A stretch of 64,000 nucleotides of DNA from Rhizobium sp. S152 (GCF_030380735.1 NZ_JAUDRZ010000026.1:931370-995369), one strand, 5' to 3'. Counted from the stretch's first letter, positions 52,479 through 60,692 are shown. A program made the numbers and translations. Notes: a model not told the origin generated them from the sequence alone.

Positions 52479-52775
52479 GCCACCCCCCGTAATTGCATAG
52501 TCACGATACTGTCATGGTACAAACGATCGCAACCGGAAATACTTATAGCAATATTTTCCATAAGTGTCAGATTGATTCTTCGTGATCGTGTGTTGCTTTT
52601 ATCTGACTCAAAATAGATTCTTTTTTATACATAGGAAATCGCGTTGATTAACTATTGCTTAATAAATGCAACCGTGAAAGGAATGTTTCGACTGTATCAT
52701 TTCGCATCTGAAGCGAAGTTACGGCGCCCGTGAGTATGGGTTCAACCAGATCGTTCGAAACAGGAGGGACTTGTA
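52479..52775. promoter_or_regulatory. AT-rich divergent promoter region of the curli operon
   Basis: 297 bases, strikingly AT-rich against the GC-rich surroundings (runs such as TTTTTTATACATAGG). It holds a perfect TTAA-CTATTGC-TTAA (CtrA-type) box at 52648-52662, 114 bases before csgA, an imperfect repeat of TATCTGACTC / CAGATTGATTC in the left half, and an excellent AGGAGGGAC ribosome site. Such AT-rich leaders attract H-NS/Ros-type silencers and cell-cycle regulators. Function is inferred. Confidence 0.55.
52648..52662. promoter_or_regulatory. Perfect CtrA box upstream of the curli operon
   Basis: TTAA-CTATTGC-TTAA matches the full TTAA-N7-TTAA CtrA consensus. It lies between the divergent secreted-protein gene and the csgA-like gene. 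No good -10 is placed 17 bases downstream, so it might act as a repressor site or use another start site. Confidence 0.6.
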
Positions 52776-54074
52776 ATGAGAGGGATTGTTTTCGCGTCGA
52801 CTACAGCGTTGAGTATTATTTTTGCTTCTACAGCATTTGCAGGAAGCAATACTGTTTATCTTGGCCAGAGTGGCAATAACCAGAACGCCAACATTACCCA
52901 GAACGGCAACAACAACTGGGTTGGCACGAGCACCAGCAATCCGTTCATTCAGGAAAACGGCAGCGGCAGCGGCGGCAACAAGCTGCTCGTCAAGCAGTCC
53001 GGCAGCAGCAACGCCATCGGTTGGCTTGGAACGGCGAAGCAGTCCGGCACCAACAACAACGCGGACATCACGCAGGACGGTTCGGGCGGTGATGTGGAAA
53101 TCCTGCAGATCGGCACCAACAACGGCAACGCCGGCATCATCAACAACTACGATTCCCCGAAGGGCGGCATCTATCAGTCCGGCACCTGGGGTAAGATCGC
53201 GGTTGCCCAGATCGGCTCATCCAACGACTTCAACATCAAGCAGGCCGGCAACACCAACAACACGGAGCTGGCGCAATTCGGCAGCGACCTGAAGGCAGTC
53301 GTTCGCCAATCGGTGAACGGCGGCTCTGATTCGCACATCGACAGCGTTCCGAATGCACGGCCCGGCTACCTACCGTATGTGACGGCAAGCCCAGACTATC
53401 CGTCCAGCGCCCTCGGCGCACACGGCACGATCAAGATCAACCAGGGTATCGCGACCGGCAGCGCCTCGTCCGATTTCGCTTACGCGGCCCAGGGTGGTGG
53501 TGCGTGGAACACCATGACGCTTTGGCAGGACGGCACGCAGCAGACTGCTGCTGTCTGGCAGAAGGGCGATGGGAACTCGGCGGAATCGCACCAGTACGGC
53601 TATAGCAACTCGCTCGGCAAGGTGAACGGCTACACCCACAAGACGGCGCCGTTCTTCCAGCTCGGGACAGGCAACCAGCTCGTGAACTACCAGTTTGGTC
53701 ACGATAACGTCGTTACGGGCCTGCAGAACGGTGTCTCGAACGTTGTCAGCACCGTTCAGTACGGCAGCTATTCATCTGCGAACTTCCTTCAGGATGGTTC
53801 GACCAACAAGGCCTACAACACCCAGTATGATATTGCGAACGCGTCGGTAACCCAGCTCGGAAGCAATAACTACAGCCTTGGAACACAATCTGGCGGCGGC
53901 TGGGGCACCTATGCCAACAACGCCACCATCAGCCAGGACGGCAGCAACAACAGCTCCGTTTACACGCAAAGCGGCACCGCCAACACGCTGACGGTCTCGC
54001 AGACCGGTAGCTATAACGCCTCGACGGTCGCTCAGACCGGCGGTGGCAACCAGGCTGTTATCCAGCAGAACTAA
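52776..54074 (+). CDS. csgA: Large curlin-repeat amyloid subunit (CsgA-like)
   Basis: 432 residues, nearly three times E. coli CsgA (151). The signal peptide MRGIVFASTTALSIIFASTAFA is cut near residue 22. The mature chain is made of about 18-20-residue curlin units with Gln/Asn/Gly/Ser spacing such as LGQSGNNQNANITQNGNNN, IKQAGNTNNTELAQFG and ISQDGSNNSSVYTQSGTAN. A less regular segment at about residues 185-240 (with GYLPYVTASPDYP) interrupts the array. Each unit is expected to form one strand-loop-strand of an amyloid fibre. By context with csgF/csgG it is the main secreted subunit. The chain is rich in Asn, Gly and Ser and poor in charge. Confidence 0.88.
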   Translation: MRGIVFASTTALSIIFASTAFAGSNTVYLGQSGNNQNANITQNGNNNWVGTSTSNPFIQENGSGSGGNKLLVKQSGSSNAIGWLGTAKQSGTNNNADITQDGSGGDVEILQIGTNNGNAGIINNYDSPKGGIYQSGTWGKIAVAQIGSSNDFNIKQAGNTNNTELAQFGSDLKAVVRQSVNGGSDSHIDSVPNARPGYLPYVTASPDYPSSALGAHGTIKINQGIATGSASSDFAYAAQGGGAWNTMTLWQDGTQQTAAVWQKGDGNSAESHQYGYSNSLGKVNGYTHKTAPFFQLGTGNQLVNYQFGHDNVVTGLQNGVSNVVSTVQYGSYSSANFLQDGSTNKAYNTQYDIANASVTQLGSNNYSLGTQSGGGWGTYANNATISQDGSNNSSVYTQSGTANTLTVSQTGSYNASTVAQTGGGNQAVIQQN

Positions 54075-54086
54075 CACAACTCATAA

Positions 54087-54108
54087 GGCGAGGCGTTCGC
54101 GCCTCGCC
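54087..54108 (+). terminator. Perfect GC hairpin with UUCG tetraloop between csgA and csgH
   Basis: GGCGAGGCG-TTCG-CGCCTCGCC is a perfect 9-bp stem closed by a TTCG (UUCG) tetraloop, 12 bases after the csgA stop. There is no U-run (TCCTT follows), so it may be an mRNA 3'-end stabiliser or an attenuator that keeps csgA expression above the downstream genes. The fold is seen; the role is inferred. Confidence 0.7.
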
Positions 54109-54142
54109 TCCTTCCCGAAATGCACTGAGGGAGAAGTGCGCG

Positions 54143-54466
54143 ATGGATGCTGTCGATACCGGGTCTCCGCCCGTCATTTCCTGCCAGATCGAGGCCGACA
54201 AGTCGCGCGGCACGATCAACGTGCACGGCAAGATCATCAGCATTTCGCCCGCCAGCGGCCGCTACATCTTCGAGATGAAGAAGGAAGGCAAGAGCGGCAG
54301 TTCCTCCATCCAGCAATCCGGCAATTTCAGCCTCTCCGTCGGCGAGACGGTCGGCGCCGGCCAGAGCTCGACCGATTTCCGCAAAGGCACGCGCGTGCGG
54401 GCCAAGCTGACCGGCGAAGGTCTCGGCCAGAAGTTCAGCTGCGATTTCGACGAGATTTCCGAATGA
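54143..54466 (+). CDS. csgH: CsgH-like curli assembly protein, no visible signal peptide
   Basis: 107 residues; ATG preceded by GAGGGAGAAG. It resembles CsgH, the alphaproteobacterial member of the CsgC-like chaperones that prevent early amyloid formation in the periplasm: VISCQIEADKSRGTINVHGKI at the start, FEMKKEGKSGSSSIQQSGNFSL in the middle, and CDFDEIS at the end, with two Cys. Known CsgH is exported, but here no hydrophobic N-terminus exists and no other start codon lies upstream in frame. It might be cytoplasmic, or the true start could use a rare codon. The stop overlaps the next gene start. Confidence 0.75.
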   Translation: MDAVDTGSPPVISCQIEADKSRGTINVHGKIISISPASGRYIFEMKKEGKSGSSSIQQSGNFSLSVGETVGAGQSSTDFRKGTRVRAKLTGEGLGQKFSCDFDEISE

Positions 54467-54957
54467 GGCGCACGACGATGTTTTACCGCACCGCCGCAGT
54501 CGCGGCATTTGCCGTCATGATGGCACTCTCCGGCGCCGCGGCCCAGGAGGCCGCCGTCGTGAATTCCGAATACACCGACATCTCGAACTACCTCGTCAGC
54601 CCGGGAGATGCCGGGACCGAGGCATCGTCGAGCCGCCATGCCGGGGGCTCCGGCTACAACTCCGCGAGCGTCAACCAGGTCGGCCTTAACAACAGCACCT
54701 CGGTCATCCAGCTCGGCTATGCCAATACCACGACGCAGACGCAGGTCGGGATCAACAACGTTTCGGCGCTGACCCTGACCGGCAGCGGCAACACGATCTC
54801 CACGCTGCAGGTTGGCAATTCCAACAGTTCCAGCCTGAACATAGCCGGCAGCAACAACACCATTTCGCAGACCCAGATCGGATCCAATCTCGGCTACGGC
54901 CTTGAGACGACCAAGAGCGGCCAATCCTTCTCCGTCCAGCAAATAGGAAGAAAATAG
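54463..54957 (+). CDS. Second curlin-repeat protein (CsgB-like)
   Basis: 164 residues from the ATG overlapping the csgH stop; an ATG at 54478 is also possible. The signal peptide FYRTAAVAAFAVMMALSGAAA ends near residue 27. The mature protein has an acidic N-terminal segment (residues 30-60) and then about five curlin units (NQVGLNNSTSVIQLGYANTT, IGSNLGYG). It is shorter than the main subunit and, like CsgB in E. coli, probably nucleates fibres on the surface. Which of the two is the true nucleator cannot be told. Confidence 0.82.
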   Translation: MRRTTMFYRTAAVAAFAVMMALSGAAAQEAAVVNSEYTDISNYLVSPGDAGTEASSSRHAGGSGYNSASVNQVGLNNSTSVIQLGYANTTTQTQVGINNVSALTLTGSGNTISTLQVGNSNSSSLNIAGSNNTISQTQIGSNLGYGLETTKSGQSFSVQQIGRK

Positions 54958-54959
54958 CC

Positions 54960-55379
54960 ATGAGGATGCGTGTACTTGTAACTGCCTTCGCTGCGTTCTC
55001 CGTGAGCGCCTATGGCTCTTTTGCCGGCGCGCTGGTCTATCAGCCGGTCAACCCGGCCTTCGGCGGCAGCCCGCTCAATGGCAGCTGGCAACTATCGCAG
55101 GCCCAGGCCCAGAACCAGTATACGAACAGCGGCAAGTCGTCCGCCCTGTCGAGCGCGCTCACACCGGGCCAGATCTTCGCCAGCCAGCTGACCAGCCAGC
55201 TCTACGGGTCGCTCGCCAACCAGATCACCGAGGCCCTGTTCGGCGCCAACGCCCAGCAGAGCGGCACCTACACGCTGGCCGGCACGACGATCTCCTTCGT
55301 GCGCGTCGGCGGCGAGATCCAGATCGCCATCAACGACGGCACCTCCGTAACCAACATCACCGTTCCAGCAGCACCGTGA
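54960..55379 (+). CDS. csgF: Curli assembly factor CsgF
   Basis: 139 residues with a signal peptide (RVLVTAFAAFSVSAYG, cut near SFAG). The mature start has the family motif LVYQPVNPAFGGSPLNGSWQLSQAQAQNQ that binds the CsgG pore; the rest includes SQLTSQLYGSLANQITEALFG and a C-terminal beta-rich domain. CsgF caps the outer-membrane CsgG channel and couples secretion to surface nucleation. The stop overlaps the csgG start (ATGA style). Confidence 0.93.
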   Translation: MRMRVLVTAFAAFSVSAYGSFAGALVYQPVNPAFGGSPLNGSWQLSQAQAQNQYTNSGKSSALSSALTPGQIFASQLTSQLYGSLANQITEALFGANAQQSGTYTLAGTTISFVRVGGEIQIAINDGTSVTNITVPAAP

Positions 55380-56305
55380 AGCGTCCCATGCGTCATCTCG
55401 TAAAACCGGTAATATCCTGCATTCGCGGGGCGATACTGATCGGCACGCTTATTCTGGCCGGCTGCGTCCAGGACAGCCAGACGCGCGAGCCGCTCGAGGA
55501 GCGCCCGATCGTGGCGCGCCCGTCGCCGACGGCGATCAACCTCGAAAACCTTCCGCCGCCGCAGCGCAAGGTCAGCATCGCGGTCTACCAGTTCCCCGAT
55601 CTCACCGGCAAGAACGAGCCGAACGAGAACGTCGCCGTCTTCTCGCGCGCCGTCACCCAGGGCGGCTCGGGCCTGATCATCGATGCCTTGAAGCGGGCCG
55701 GCAACGGCAACTGGTTCACGGTGGTCGAGCGCACCGGCCTCAACGATCTCTTGCAGGAACGCCAGCTGATCCGGGCGACCCGCCAGGAATACAGCGCCGA
55801 TATCGCCAAGCCCCTGCCCCCGATCCTCTTCGCCGGGCTTCTGGTGCAGGGCGGCATCCTCACCTATGACGCCAACACCATCACCGGTGGCGCCGGCGCC
55901 AATTTCCTCGGCATCGGCGGCGACGTTCAGTATCGCCGCGATGTCGTCACGGTCGGCGTCCGCATCGTCTCGGTGCAGAGCGGCGAGGTCCTGTCCAGCG
56001 TCACCACGACGAAGACCATCTATTCGGCCGGCATTAACGCCAATGCCTACAAGTTCGTCTCCGTCGACAAGCTGCTGCAGATCGAGGCCGGCGTCACCCG
56101 CAACGAGCCGACCCAGTTCGCCGTTCGTCAGGCGATCGACCTCGCGGTCTATGCCGCGATCATCGAAGGCGTGCGCAACGGCATCTGGAACTTTGCCGAT
56201 CCCGGTGTCGGCGACGCGCTGGTGAAGCAATATATCGAGCGCGACAAGCCGAGCGAGGCCGTCCCCACCAAAGTCGCCGATCTCGGCGCCACGCCAAAGC
56301 TCTGA
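55376..56305 (+). CDS. csgG: Curli secretion channel CsgG (lipoprotein)
   Basis: 309 residues. The signal ends in a lipobox LILAGC near residue 30. The mature domain has the CsgG blocks VAVYQFPDLTGKNEPN, LIIDALKRAGNGNWFTVVERTGLNDLLQERQLIR, GGDVQYRRDVVTVGVRIVSVQSGEVL and a C-terminal amphipathic beta end. CsgG forms a nonameric outer-membrane pore for unfolded curlin subunits. No csgE or csgD is present in the window; csgE is often absent in alphaproteobacteria. Confidence 0.95.
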   Translation: MKRPMRHLVKPVISCIRGAILIGTLILAGCVQDSQTREPLEERPIVARPSPTAINLENLPPPQRKVSIAVYQFPDLTGKNEPNENVAVFSRAVTQGGSGLIIDALKRAGNGNWFTVVERTGLNDLLQERQLIRATRQEYSADIAKPLPPILFAGLLVQGGILTYDANTITGGAGANFLGIGGDVQYRRDVVTVGVRIVSVQSGEVLSSVTTTKTIYSAGINANAYKFVSVDKLLQIEAGVTRNEPTQFAVRQAIDLAVYAAIIEGVRNGIWNFADPGVGDALVKQYIERDKPSEAVPTKVADLGATPKL

Positions 56306-56657
56306 CGTAATCTGGCCACCCCGCCGCCTGCGCCGCCGGAAGCCGGCGCGGGGGGCGGACACATGTTCCAAAGACGGTCGACCGGCAAGGGCGGACGCGT
56401 GAGCCGACTCCGCGCGCAGTCCCTCGACGCCCGAAATCATTCCCGCACCGCGCGTGGAAAATCATCATCTGCTTATGTTTTAAGCTGAGGCAACCATTGC
56501 CACGCGACAACGCCGCGCCACCTTCCCTTAAATGCTTAGTTTTTCGGCTGTTTTTCGCGATAGCTAGGATTTTATAAATCTGCCATTCGAACTGAGCATG
56601 GTTCTTGCATTGCTTCCTGCGTTGTACTCAAATGAAGAAAAAAGGGGAGCCACACCT
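56306..56657 (+). other. 352-base gap between csgG and the ATP-grasp gene
   Basis: No credible gene. It starts with a GC-rich region that can fold (GCGCCGCCGG/CCGGCGCGGG near 56325-56360), possibly the end of the curli transcript, then becomes AT-rich with TTTTTCGGCTGTTTTTCGCG and GGATTTTATAAAT at about 56540-56578, a likely promoter for the next operon. The leader includes AGGGGAG used as the ribosome site for the TTG at 56658. Confidence 0.5.
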
Positions 56658-58067
56658 TTGGCATTTGATGAAATGATCACCGGGGACGAAAGTCCGCGAC
56701 AGCCATATGAAAAATACTTTGAGTGGTACAATAATCAGGATCGCGCGCATCTGATCGCCAAGTCCCGCGATGCGGAAAACATCTTCCGCAAGACCGGCAT
56801 CACCTTCGCCGTTTATGGCCACGCCGACAGTTCCGAAAAGCTCATCCCCTTCGACATCATCCCCCGCGTCATCTCCGGCCGGGAGTGGCGCAAGCTCGCC
56901 CAGGGCATCGAACAGCGCGTCATCGCCCTCAACGCCTTTCTGGACGATATCTACCACAAGCAGGAAATCATCCGCGCCGGCCGCATCCCGCGCGAGCTCA
57001 TCGAGCGCAACGACACCTTCCTGCCCGAGATGATCGGCTTCCGCCCGCCGGGCGGCGTCTACACCCACATCGTCGGCACCGACATCGTGCGCACCGGCGA
57101 GGACCAATTCTACGTCCTGGAAGACAATGCCCGCACGCCATCAGGTGTCAGCTACATGCTGGAAAACCGAGAGACGATGATGCACATGTTCCCGGAGCTG
57201 TTCCACGAGAACAAGGTGCGCCCGGTCGAGGACTACCCCTATCTCCTGCGCCAGTCGCTCGCCTCGCTCGCCCCTCCCGGCTGCAAGGGCAAGCCGCGCG
57301 TCGCAATCCTGACGCCGGGCATCTACAATTCCGCCTATTACGAGCATTCCTTCCTCGCCGACACCATGGGCGTCGAGCTGGTCGAAGGCTCGGACTTGCG
57401 CGTCATCGACGGCAAGGTGAAGATGCGCACGACGCGCGGCTATGAGGCGATCGACGTGCTCTACCGCCGCGTCGACGACGACTTCCTCGACCCCCTCACC
57501 TTCCGCCCGGATTCGGCGCTGGGCATTCCCGGCATCATGGACGTCTACCGCTCCGGCAACATCACGATTGCCAACGCGCCGGGCACCGGCATCTGCGACG
57601 ACAAGGCGATCTATTCCTACATGCCCGAGATCGTCGAGTTCTACACCGGCCGCAAGGCCATCCTCGAGAACGTGCCGACCTGGCGCTGTTCGGAAGACTC
57701 CAGCCTCAAATACGTGCTGGAACATCTCGAAGAGCTCGTCGTCAAGGAAGTGCACGGTTCCGGTGGCTACGGCATGCTGGTCGGCCCCACGGCGTCGAAG
57801 AAGGAACGCGCCGAGTTCGCGGACAAGCTCAAGGCGCGGCCGAGCAACTATATCGCCCAGCCGACGCTGTCGCTCTCCACCGTGCCGATCCTCGTCAACA
57901 AGGGCATCGCGCCCCGTCACGTCGATCTTCGTCCCTATGTGCTGGTCTCCGACAAGGTGCAGATCATCCCCGGCGGGCTGACCCGCGTCGCCCTCAAGCA
58001 GGGCTCGCTCGTGGTCAATTCAAGCCAGGGCGGCGGCACCAAGGACACCTGGGTATTGGAGGATTGA
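56658..58067 (+). CDS. Circularly permuted ATP-grasp protein (DUF404/407)
   Basis: 469 residues from a TTG start chosen because AGGGGAG sits 8 bases upstream and AFDEMITGDESPRQPYEKYF is the usual family N-terminus. The permuted ATP-grasp domain shows VYGHADSSEKLIPFDIIPRVI, NDTFLPEMIGFRPPGGVYTHIVGTDI, ARTPSGVSYMLENRETM and VKEVHGSGGYGMLVGP near residue 395. Known family members occur with alpha-E proteins and transglutaminases and are proposed to form a peptide-bond tag system; the reaction is unproven. It leads the three-gene operon 4 bases before the alpha-E gene. Confidence 0.92.
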   Translation: MAFDEMITGDESPRQPYEKYFEWYNNQDRAHLIAKSRDAENIFRKTGITFAVYGHADSSEKLIPFDIIPRVISGREWRKLAQGIEQRVIALNAFLDDIYHKQEIIRAGRIPRELIERNDTFLPEMIGFRPPGGVYTHIVGTDIVRTGEDQFYVLEDNARTPSGVSYMLENRETMMHMFPELFHENKVRPVEDYPYLLRQSLASLAPPGCKGKPRVAILTPGIYNSAYYEHSFLADTMGVELVEGSDLRVIDGKVKMRTTRGYEAIDVLYRRVDDDFLDPLTFRPDSALGIPGIMDVYRSGNITIANAPGTGICDDKAIYSYMPEIVEFYTGRKAILENVPTWRCSEDSSLKYVLEHLEELVVKEVHGSGGYGMLVGPTASKKERAEFADKLKARPSNYIAQPTLSLSTVPILVNKGIAPRHVDLRPYVLVSDKVQIIPGGLTRVALKQGSLVVNSSQGGGTKDTWVLED

Positions 58068-58071
58068 TCTG

Positions 58072-59013
58072 ATGCTCGGAAGAACCGCAAACGGCCTCTA
58101 CTGGATGTTCCGTTACATCGAGCGCGCCGAAAACATCGCACGCCTGATCGACGCCGGCATCCGCATGTCGCTGACCAGAAGCAGTGGCAGCGACGACAAC
58201 TGGGACGGCGTGCTGCAGAGCGCAGGCGTCCGCGAAGCCTATGACGACGGCCATTCAAAGCTCACCGGCCCCGACGCCATCGACTACCTGCTGCGCGACC
58301 GCACCAACCTGTCGAGCGTCATGTCCTGCGTCGATTTCGGCCGCAACAACGCCCGCATGGTGCGCACGGCGCTGACCCGCGAGACCTGGGAAGCGACCAA
58401 CGAGTTCTGGATCGAGCTCAAGGATCTGCTGTCAAAGCGACTGAAGCCGGCCGATCTGCCGCAGGCGATCGACGTGATCAAGCATCGCGCCGGGCTGATC
58501 CGCGGCGCGCTGCACGGCTCCATGTTGCGCAACGAGCTCTACAACTTCGCCCGCATCGGCACCTTCATCGAACGCGCCGACAACACCAGTCGCATCCTCG
58601 ATGTGAAATATTACGTGCTGCTGCCGGCGGTGTCGGCCGTCGGCACCTCGATCGACAACGTCCAATGGGAATCGATCCTGCGCTCGGTATCCGCCCACCG
58701 CTCCTACAGCTGGGCCTATGATGGCGAATACCGGGCGATGAACATCGCCGACTTCCTGATCCTCAACGGCCAGATGCCGCGTTCGCTCGCCTATTGCTAC
58801 GAGAAGATCACCAGCGAACTCGGCCACCTCGCCACCGATTACGGCGAACGGCTGCAGGCGCACGACACCGCCGACGCGATCCGCAAGTCGCTGAAGACGC
58901 GCGTCATCAAGGACATCATGGACCAGGGCCTGCATGAGTTCCTGGAGGACTTCGTCACCCGCAACAACCAGCTCGGGCAGGAAATATCCGACGGTTACAG
59001 GTTCTATGCATAG
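58072..59013 (+). CDS. Alpha-E domain protein
   Basis: 313 residues, all-helical. The family opens with MLGRTANGLYWMFRYIERAENIARLIDAG, where the conserved Arg/Glu/Arg helix is expected to fold against the ATP-grasp partner, and repeats that unit at about residues 150-180 (RIGTFIERADNTSRILDVKYYVLLP). No catalytic residues are known. It always occurs with the ATP-grasp gene and often with a transglutaminase, as here. Probably a scaffold or substrate carrier. Confidence 0.92.
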   Translation: MLGRTANGLYWMFRYIERAENIARLIDAGIRMSLTRSSGSDDNWDGVLQSAGVREAYDDGHSKLTGPDAIDYLLRDRTNLSSVMSCVDFGRNNARMVRTALTRETWEATNEFWIELKDLLSKRLKPADLPQAIDVIKHRAGLIRGALHGSMLRNELYNFARIGTFIERADNTSRILDVKYYVLLPAVSAVGTSIDNVQWESILRSVSAHRSYSWAYDGEYRAMNIADFLILNGQMPRSLAYCYEKITSELGHLATDYGERLQAHDTADAIRKSLKTRVIKDIMDQGLHEFLEDFVTRNNQLGQEISDGYRFYA

Positions 59014-59025
59014 GCGGATCCGGAC

Positions 59026-59844
59026 ATGAAACTCAAGATTAGCCACATCACCGAGTACCGCTACGACGAGCCCTCCGCCTTTTCGCTGCAACGCCTGCGG
59101 CTGACGCCGCCGACCTTTCCCGGCCAGACCGTCGGCAACTGGTCGCTGCATGTTGAGGGCGCCAAGCCGGAGGTCGAGTATGACGACCAGTTCGGCAATC
59201 ACGTCAACCTCGTGTCGCTGGAGGGCGAGCAGCAGGTGACGCGCATCGTCGCCGAGGGCGAGGTGGAAACCGCCGATCTCAACGGCGTCATCGGTCCGCA
59301 CACGGGTTTCTGCCCGCTTTGGCTTTTCCTGCGCGACACGCCGAAGACCAAGCCCGGCAAGCTGGTGAAGGAGCTGATCAAGGGCATCAGCGGTGACAGC
59401 GAACTGGCGCGCATGCACGACCTGATGGCCGCGATTCACGAGACCGTGACCTACCTGCCCGGCACCAGCGATGTCGAAACCACGGCGGAACAGGCGCTGG
59501 AGAGGAAGAGCGGCGTCTGCCAGGATCACGCCCACATCTTCGTGGCTGCCGCCCGCGCGCTTGGTATTCCGGCCCGCTATATCTCGGGATATCTGATGAT
59601 GGAGGAAAAGGTCGAGCAGGCGGCAACGCATGCCTGGGCCGAAGCTCATATCCCCGGTCTCGGCTGGGTCGGTTTCGATCCCGCCAACAAGATCTGCCCC
59701 GACGAGCGCTACGTGCGCCTCGCCTCCGGCCTCTCTTACAAGGATGCCGCACCGGTTTCGGGCATGCGCATTGGCACGCCGGGCGAAAAGCTGGAGGTGA
59801 TCGTCAAGGTCGCCGACCAGGGGCAAAGCCAGAGCCAGAGCTGA
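59026..59844 (+). CDS. Transglutaminase-like cysteine peptidase
   Basis: 272 residues. The catalytic Cys is in KSGVCQDHAHIFVAAARALGIPARYISGY, the His in THAWAEAHIPGLGWVGFDPANK and the Asp in the same block; the N-terminal domain (residues 1-120) starts MKLKISHITEYRYDEPSAFSLQRLRLTPP, the transglut_N domain. Such proteins hydrolyse or form isopeptide/peptide bonds; in this operon the substrate may be a tag made by the ATP-grasp protein. It ends in QGQSQSQS, possibly a flexible tail. A bidirectional terminator follows. Confidence 0.93.
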   Translation: MKLKISHITEYRYDEPSAFSLQRLRLTPPTFPGQTVGNWSLHVEGAKPEVEYDDQFGNHVNLVSLEGEQQVTRIVAEGEVETADLNGVIGPHTGFCPLWLFLRDTPKTKPGKLVKELIKGISGDSELARMHDLMAAIHETVTYLPGTSDVETTAEQALERKSGVCQDHAHIFVAAARALGIPARYISGYLMMEEKVEQAATHAWAEAHIPGLGWVGFDPANKICPDERYVRLASGLSYKDAAPVSGMRIGTPGEKLEVIVKVADQGQSQSQS

Positions 59845-59865
59845 GATACCAAATCAGGTGATAGA

Positions 59866-59902
59866 AAAGCCGGCGGCATTGAAGCCCCGCCGGCTTTGTC
59901 TT
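59866..59902 (+). terminator. Terminator after the ATP-grasp operon
   Basis: AAAGCCGGCGG (59866-59876) and CCGCCGGCTTT (59887-59897) form an 11-bp stem followed by GTCTTG; with A residues on the other side it can end transcripts from both directions. It lies between the transglutaminase gene and the convergent nitroreductase gene. Confidence 0.85.
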
Positions 59903-59904
59903 GA

Positions 59905-60504
59905 CTAGGCGTAGACCTTGAAGCGGGCGCTATCGTCCATGAAGCTTTTCTCGCTGAAGGAACCGGAGTTCGCTCCGAACGGCATCTGTGCGCGCAGCTT
60001 CCACGATGCCGGGATATCCCAGGCGGTCGCGATTTCGGCATCGGCCAGCGGGTTGTAGTGCTGCAGGCTGGCGCCGATATCGGAGGCGGCGAGCGCCGAC
60101 CAGACGGCGAACTGCGCCATTCCGCTGGACTGTTCCGACCAGATCGGGAAGTTGTCGGCGTAGAGCGCGAATTTTTCCTGCAGGCCCTTCACCACGTCCT
60201 GATCCTCGAAGAAGAGAACCGTGCCGGCGCCGGCGGCGAAGCTGTTGATCCGCTTTTCGGTGGATTCGAACGAATCCGCCGGCACGATCTTGCGCAGCGC
60301 GTCCATGACGAAGCCCCACAGCTTTTCGCTTTCCGCGCCGTAGAGAACGAGCACGCGCGAGCTCTGCGAGTTGAAGGAGGACGGCGTGTGCTTGACCGCA
60401 TCCTGAATGAGCTTGGTGGTCTCGTCCTGGGAAATCGGCAGGGTCTTGCCGAGCGCATACTGGCTGCGGCGCTTCTTGATGGTCTCGATGAGAGTATTGG
60501 TCAT
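59905..60504 (-). CDS. Nitroreductase family protein (Frm2/HBN1-like)
   Basis: 199 residues from MTNTLIETIKKRRSQYALGKTLPIS with GAGGACG upstream. The FMN-binding fold has the RRS start, HTPSSFNSQSSRVLVLYG (ligand contacts), FWxV and MDALRKIV segments and the C-terminal WKLRAQMPFGANSGSF. The HTPSSFNSQ motif is typical of the small fungal/bacterial Frm2 group. The substrate is a nitro- or quinone compound reduced with NAD(P)H; exact function unknown. It stands alone. Confidence 0.9.
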   Translation of the reverse strand: MTNTLIETIKKRRSQYALGKTLPISQDETTKLIQDAVKHTPSSFNSQSSRVLVLYGAESEKLWGFVMDALRKIVPADSFESTEKRINSFAAGAGTVLFFEDQDVVKGLQEKFALYADNFPIWSEQSSGMAQFAVWSALAASDIGASLQHYNPLADAEIATAWDIPASWKLRAQMPFGANSGSFSEKSFMDDSARFKVYA

Positions 60505-60692
60505 TTCGAAAATCGTCCTCTGTCTCTGAATACGCCCGGCCACCGCTGGGAGACGCGGCGACGCAGGACGACCTCAAGAGATAGAGGACGCAGGAGCGGA
60601 TGGATATTGCAATGCAGCACAAAATACCGATTTCTCGGGATTTTTCGCAACTGTGTAATTCTGAACACTATCAATCGTTTGAGATCGTAGCG

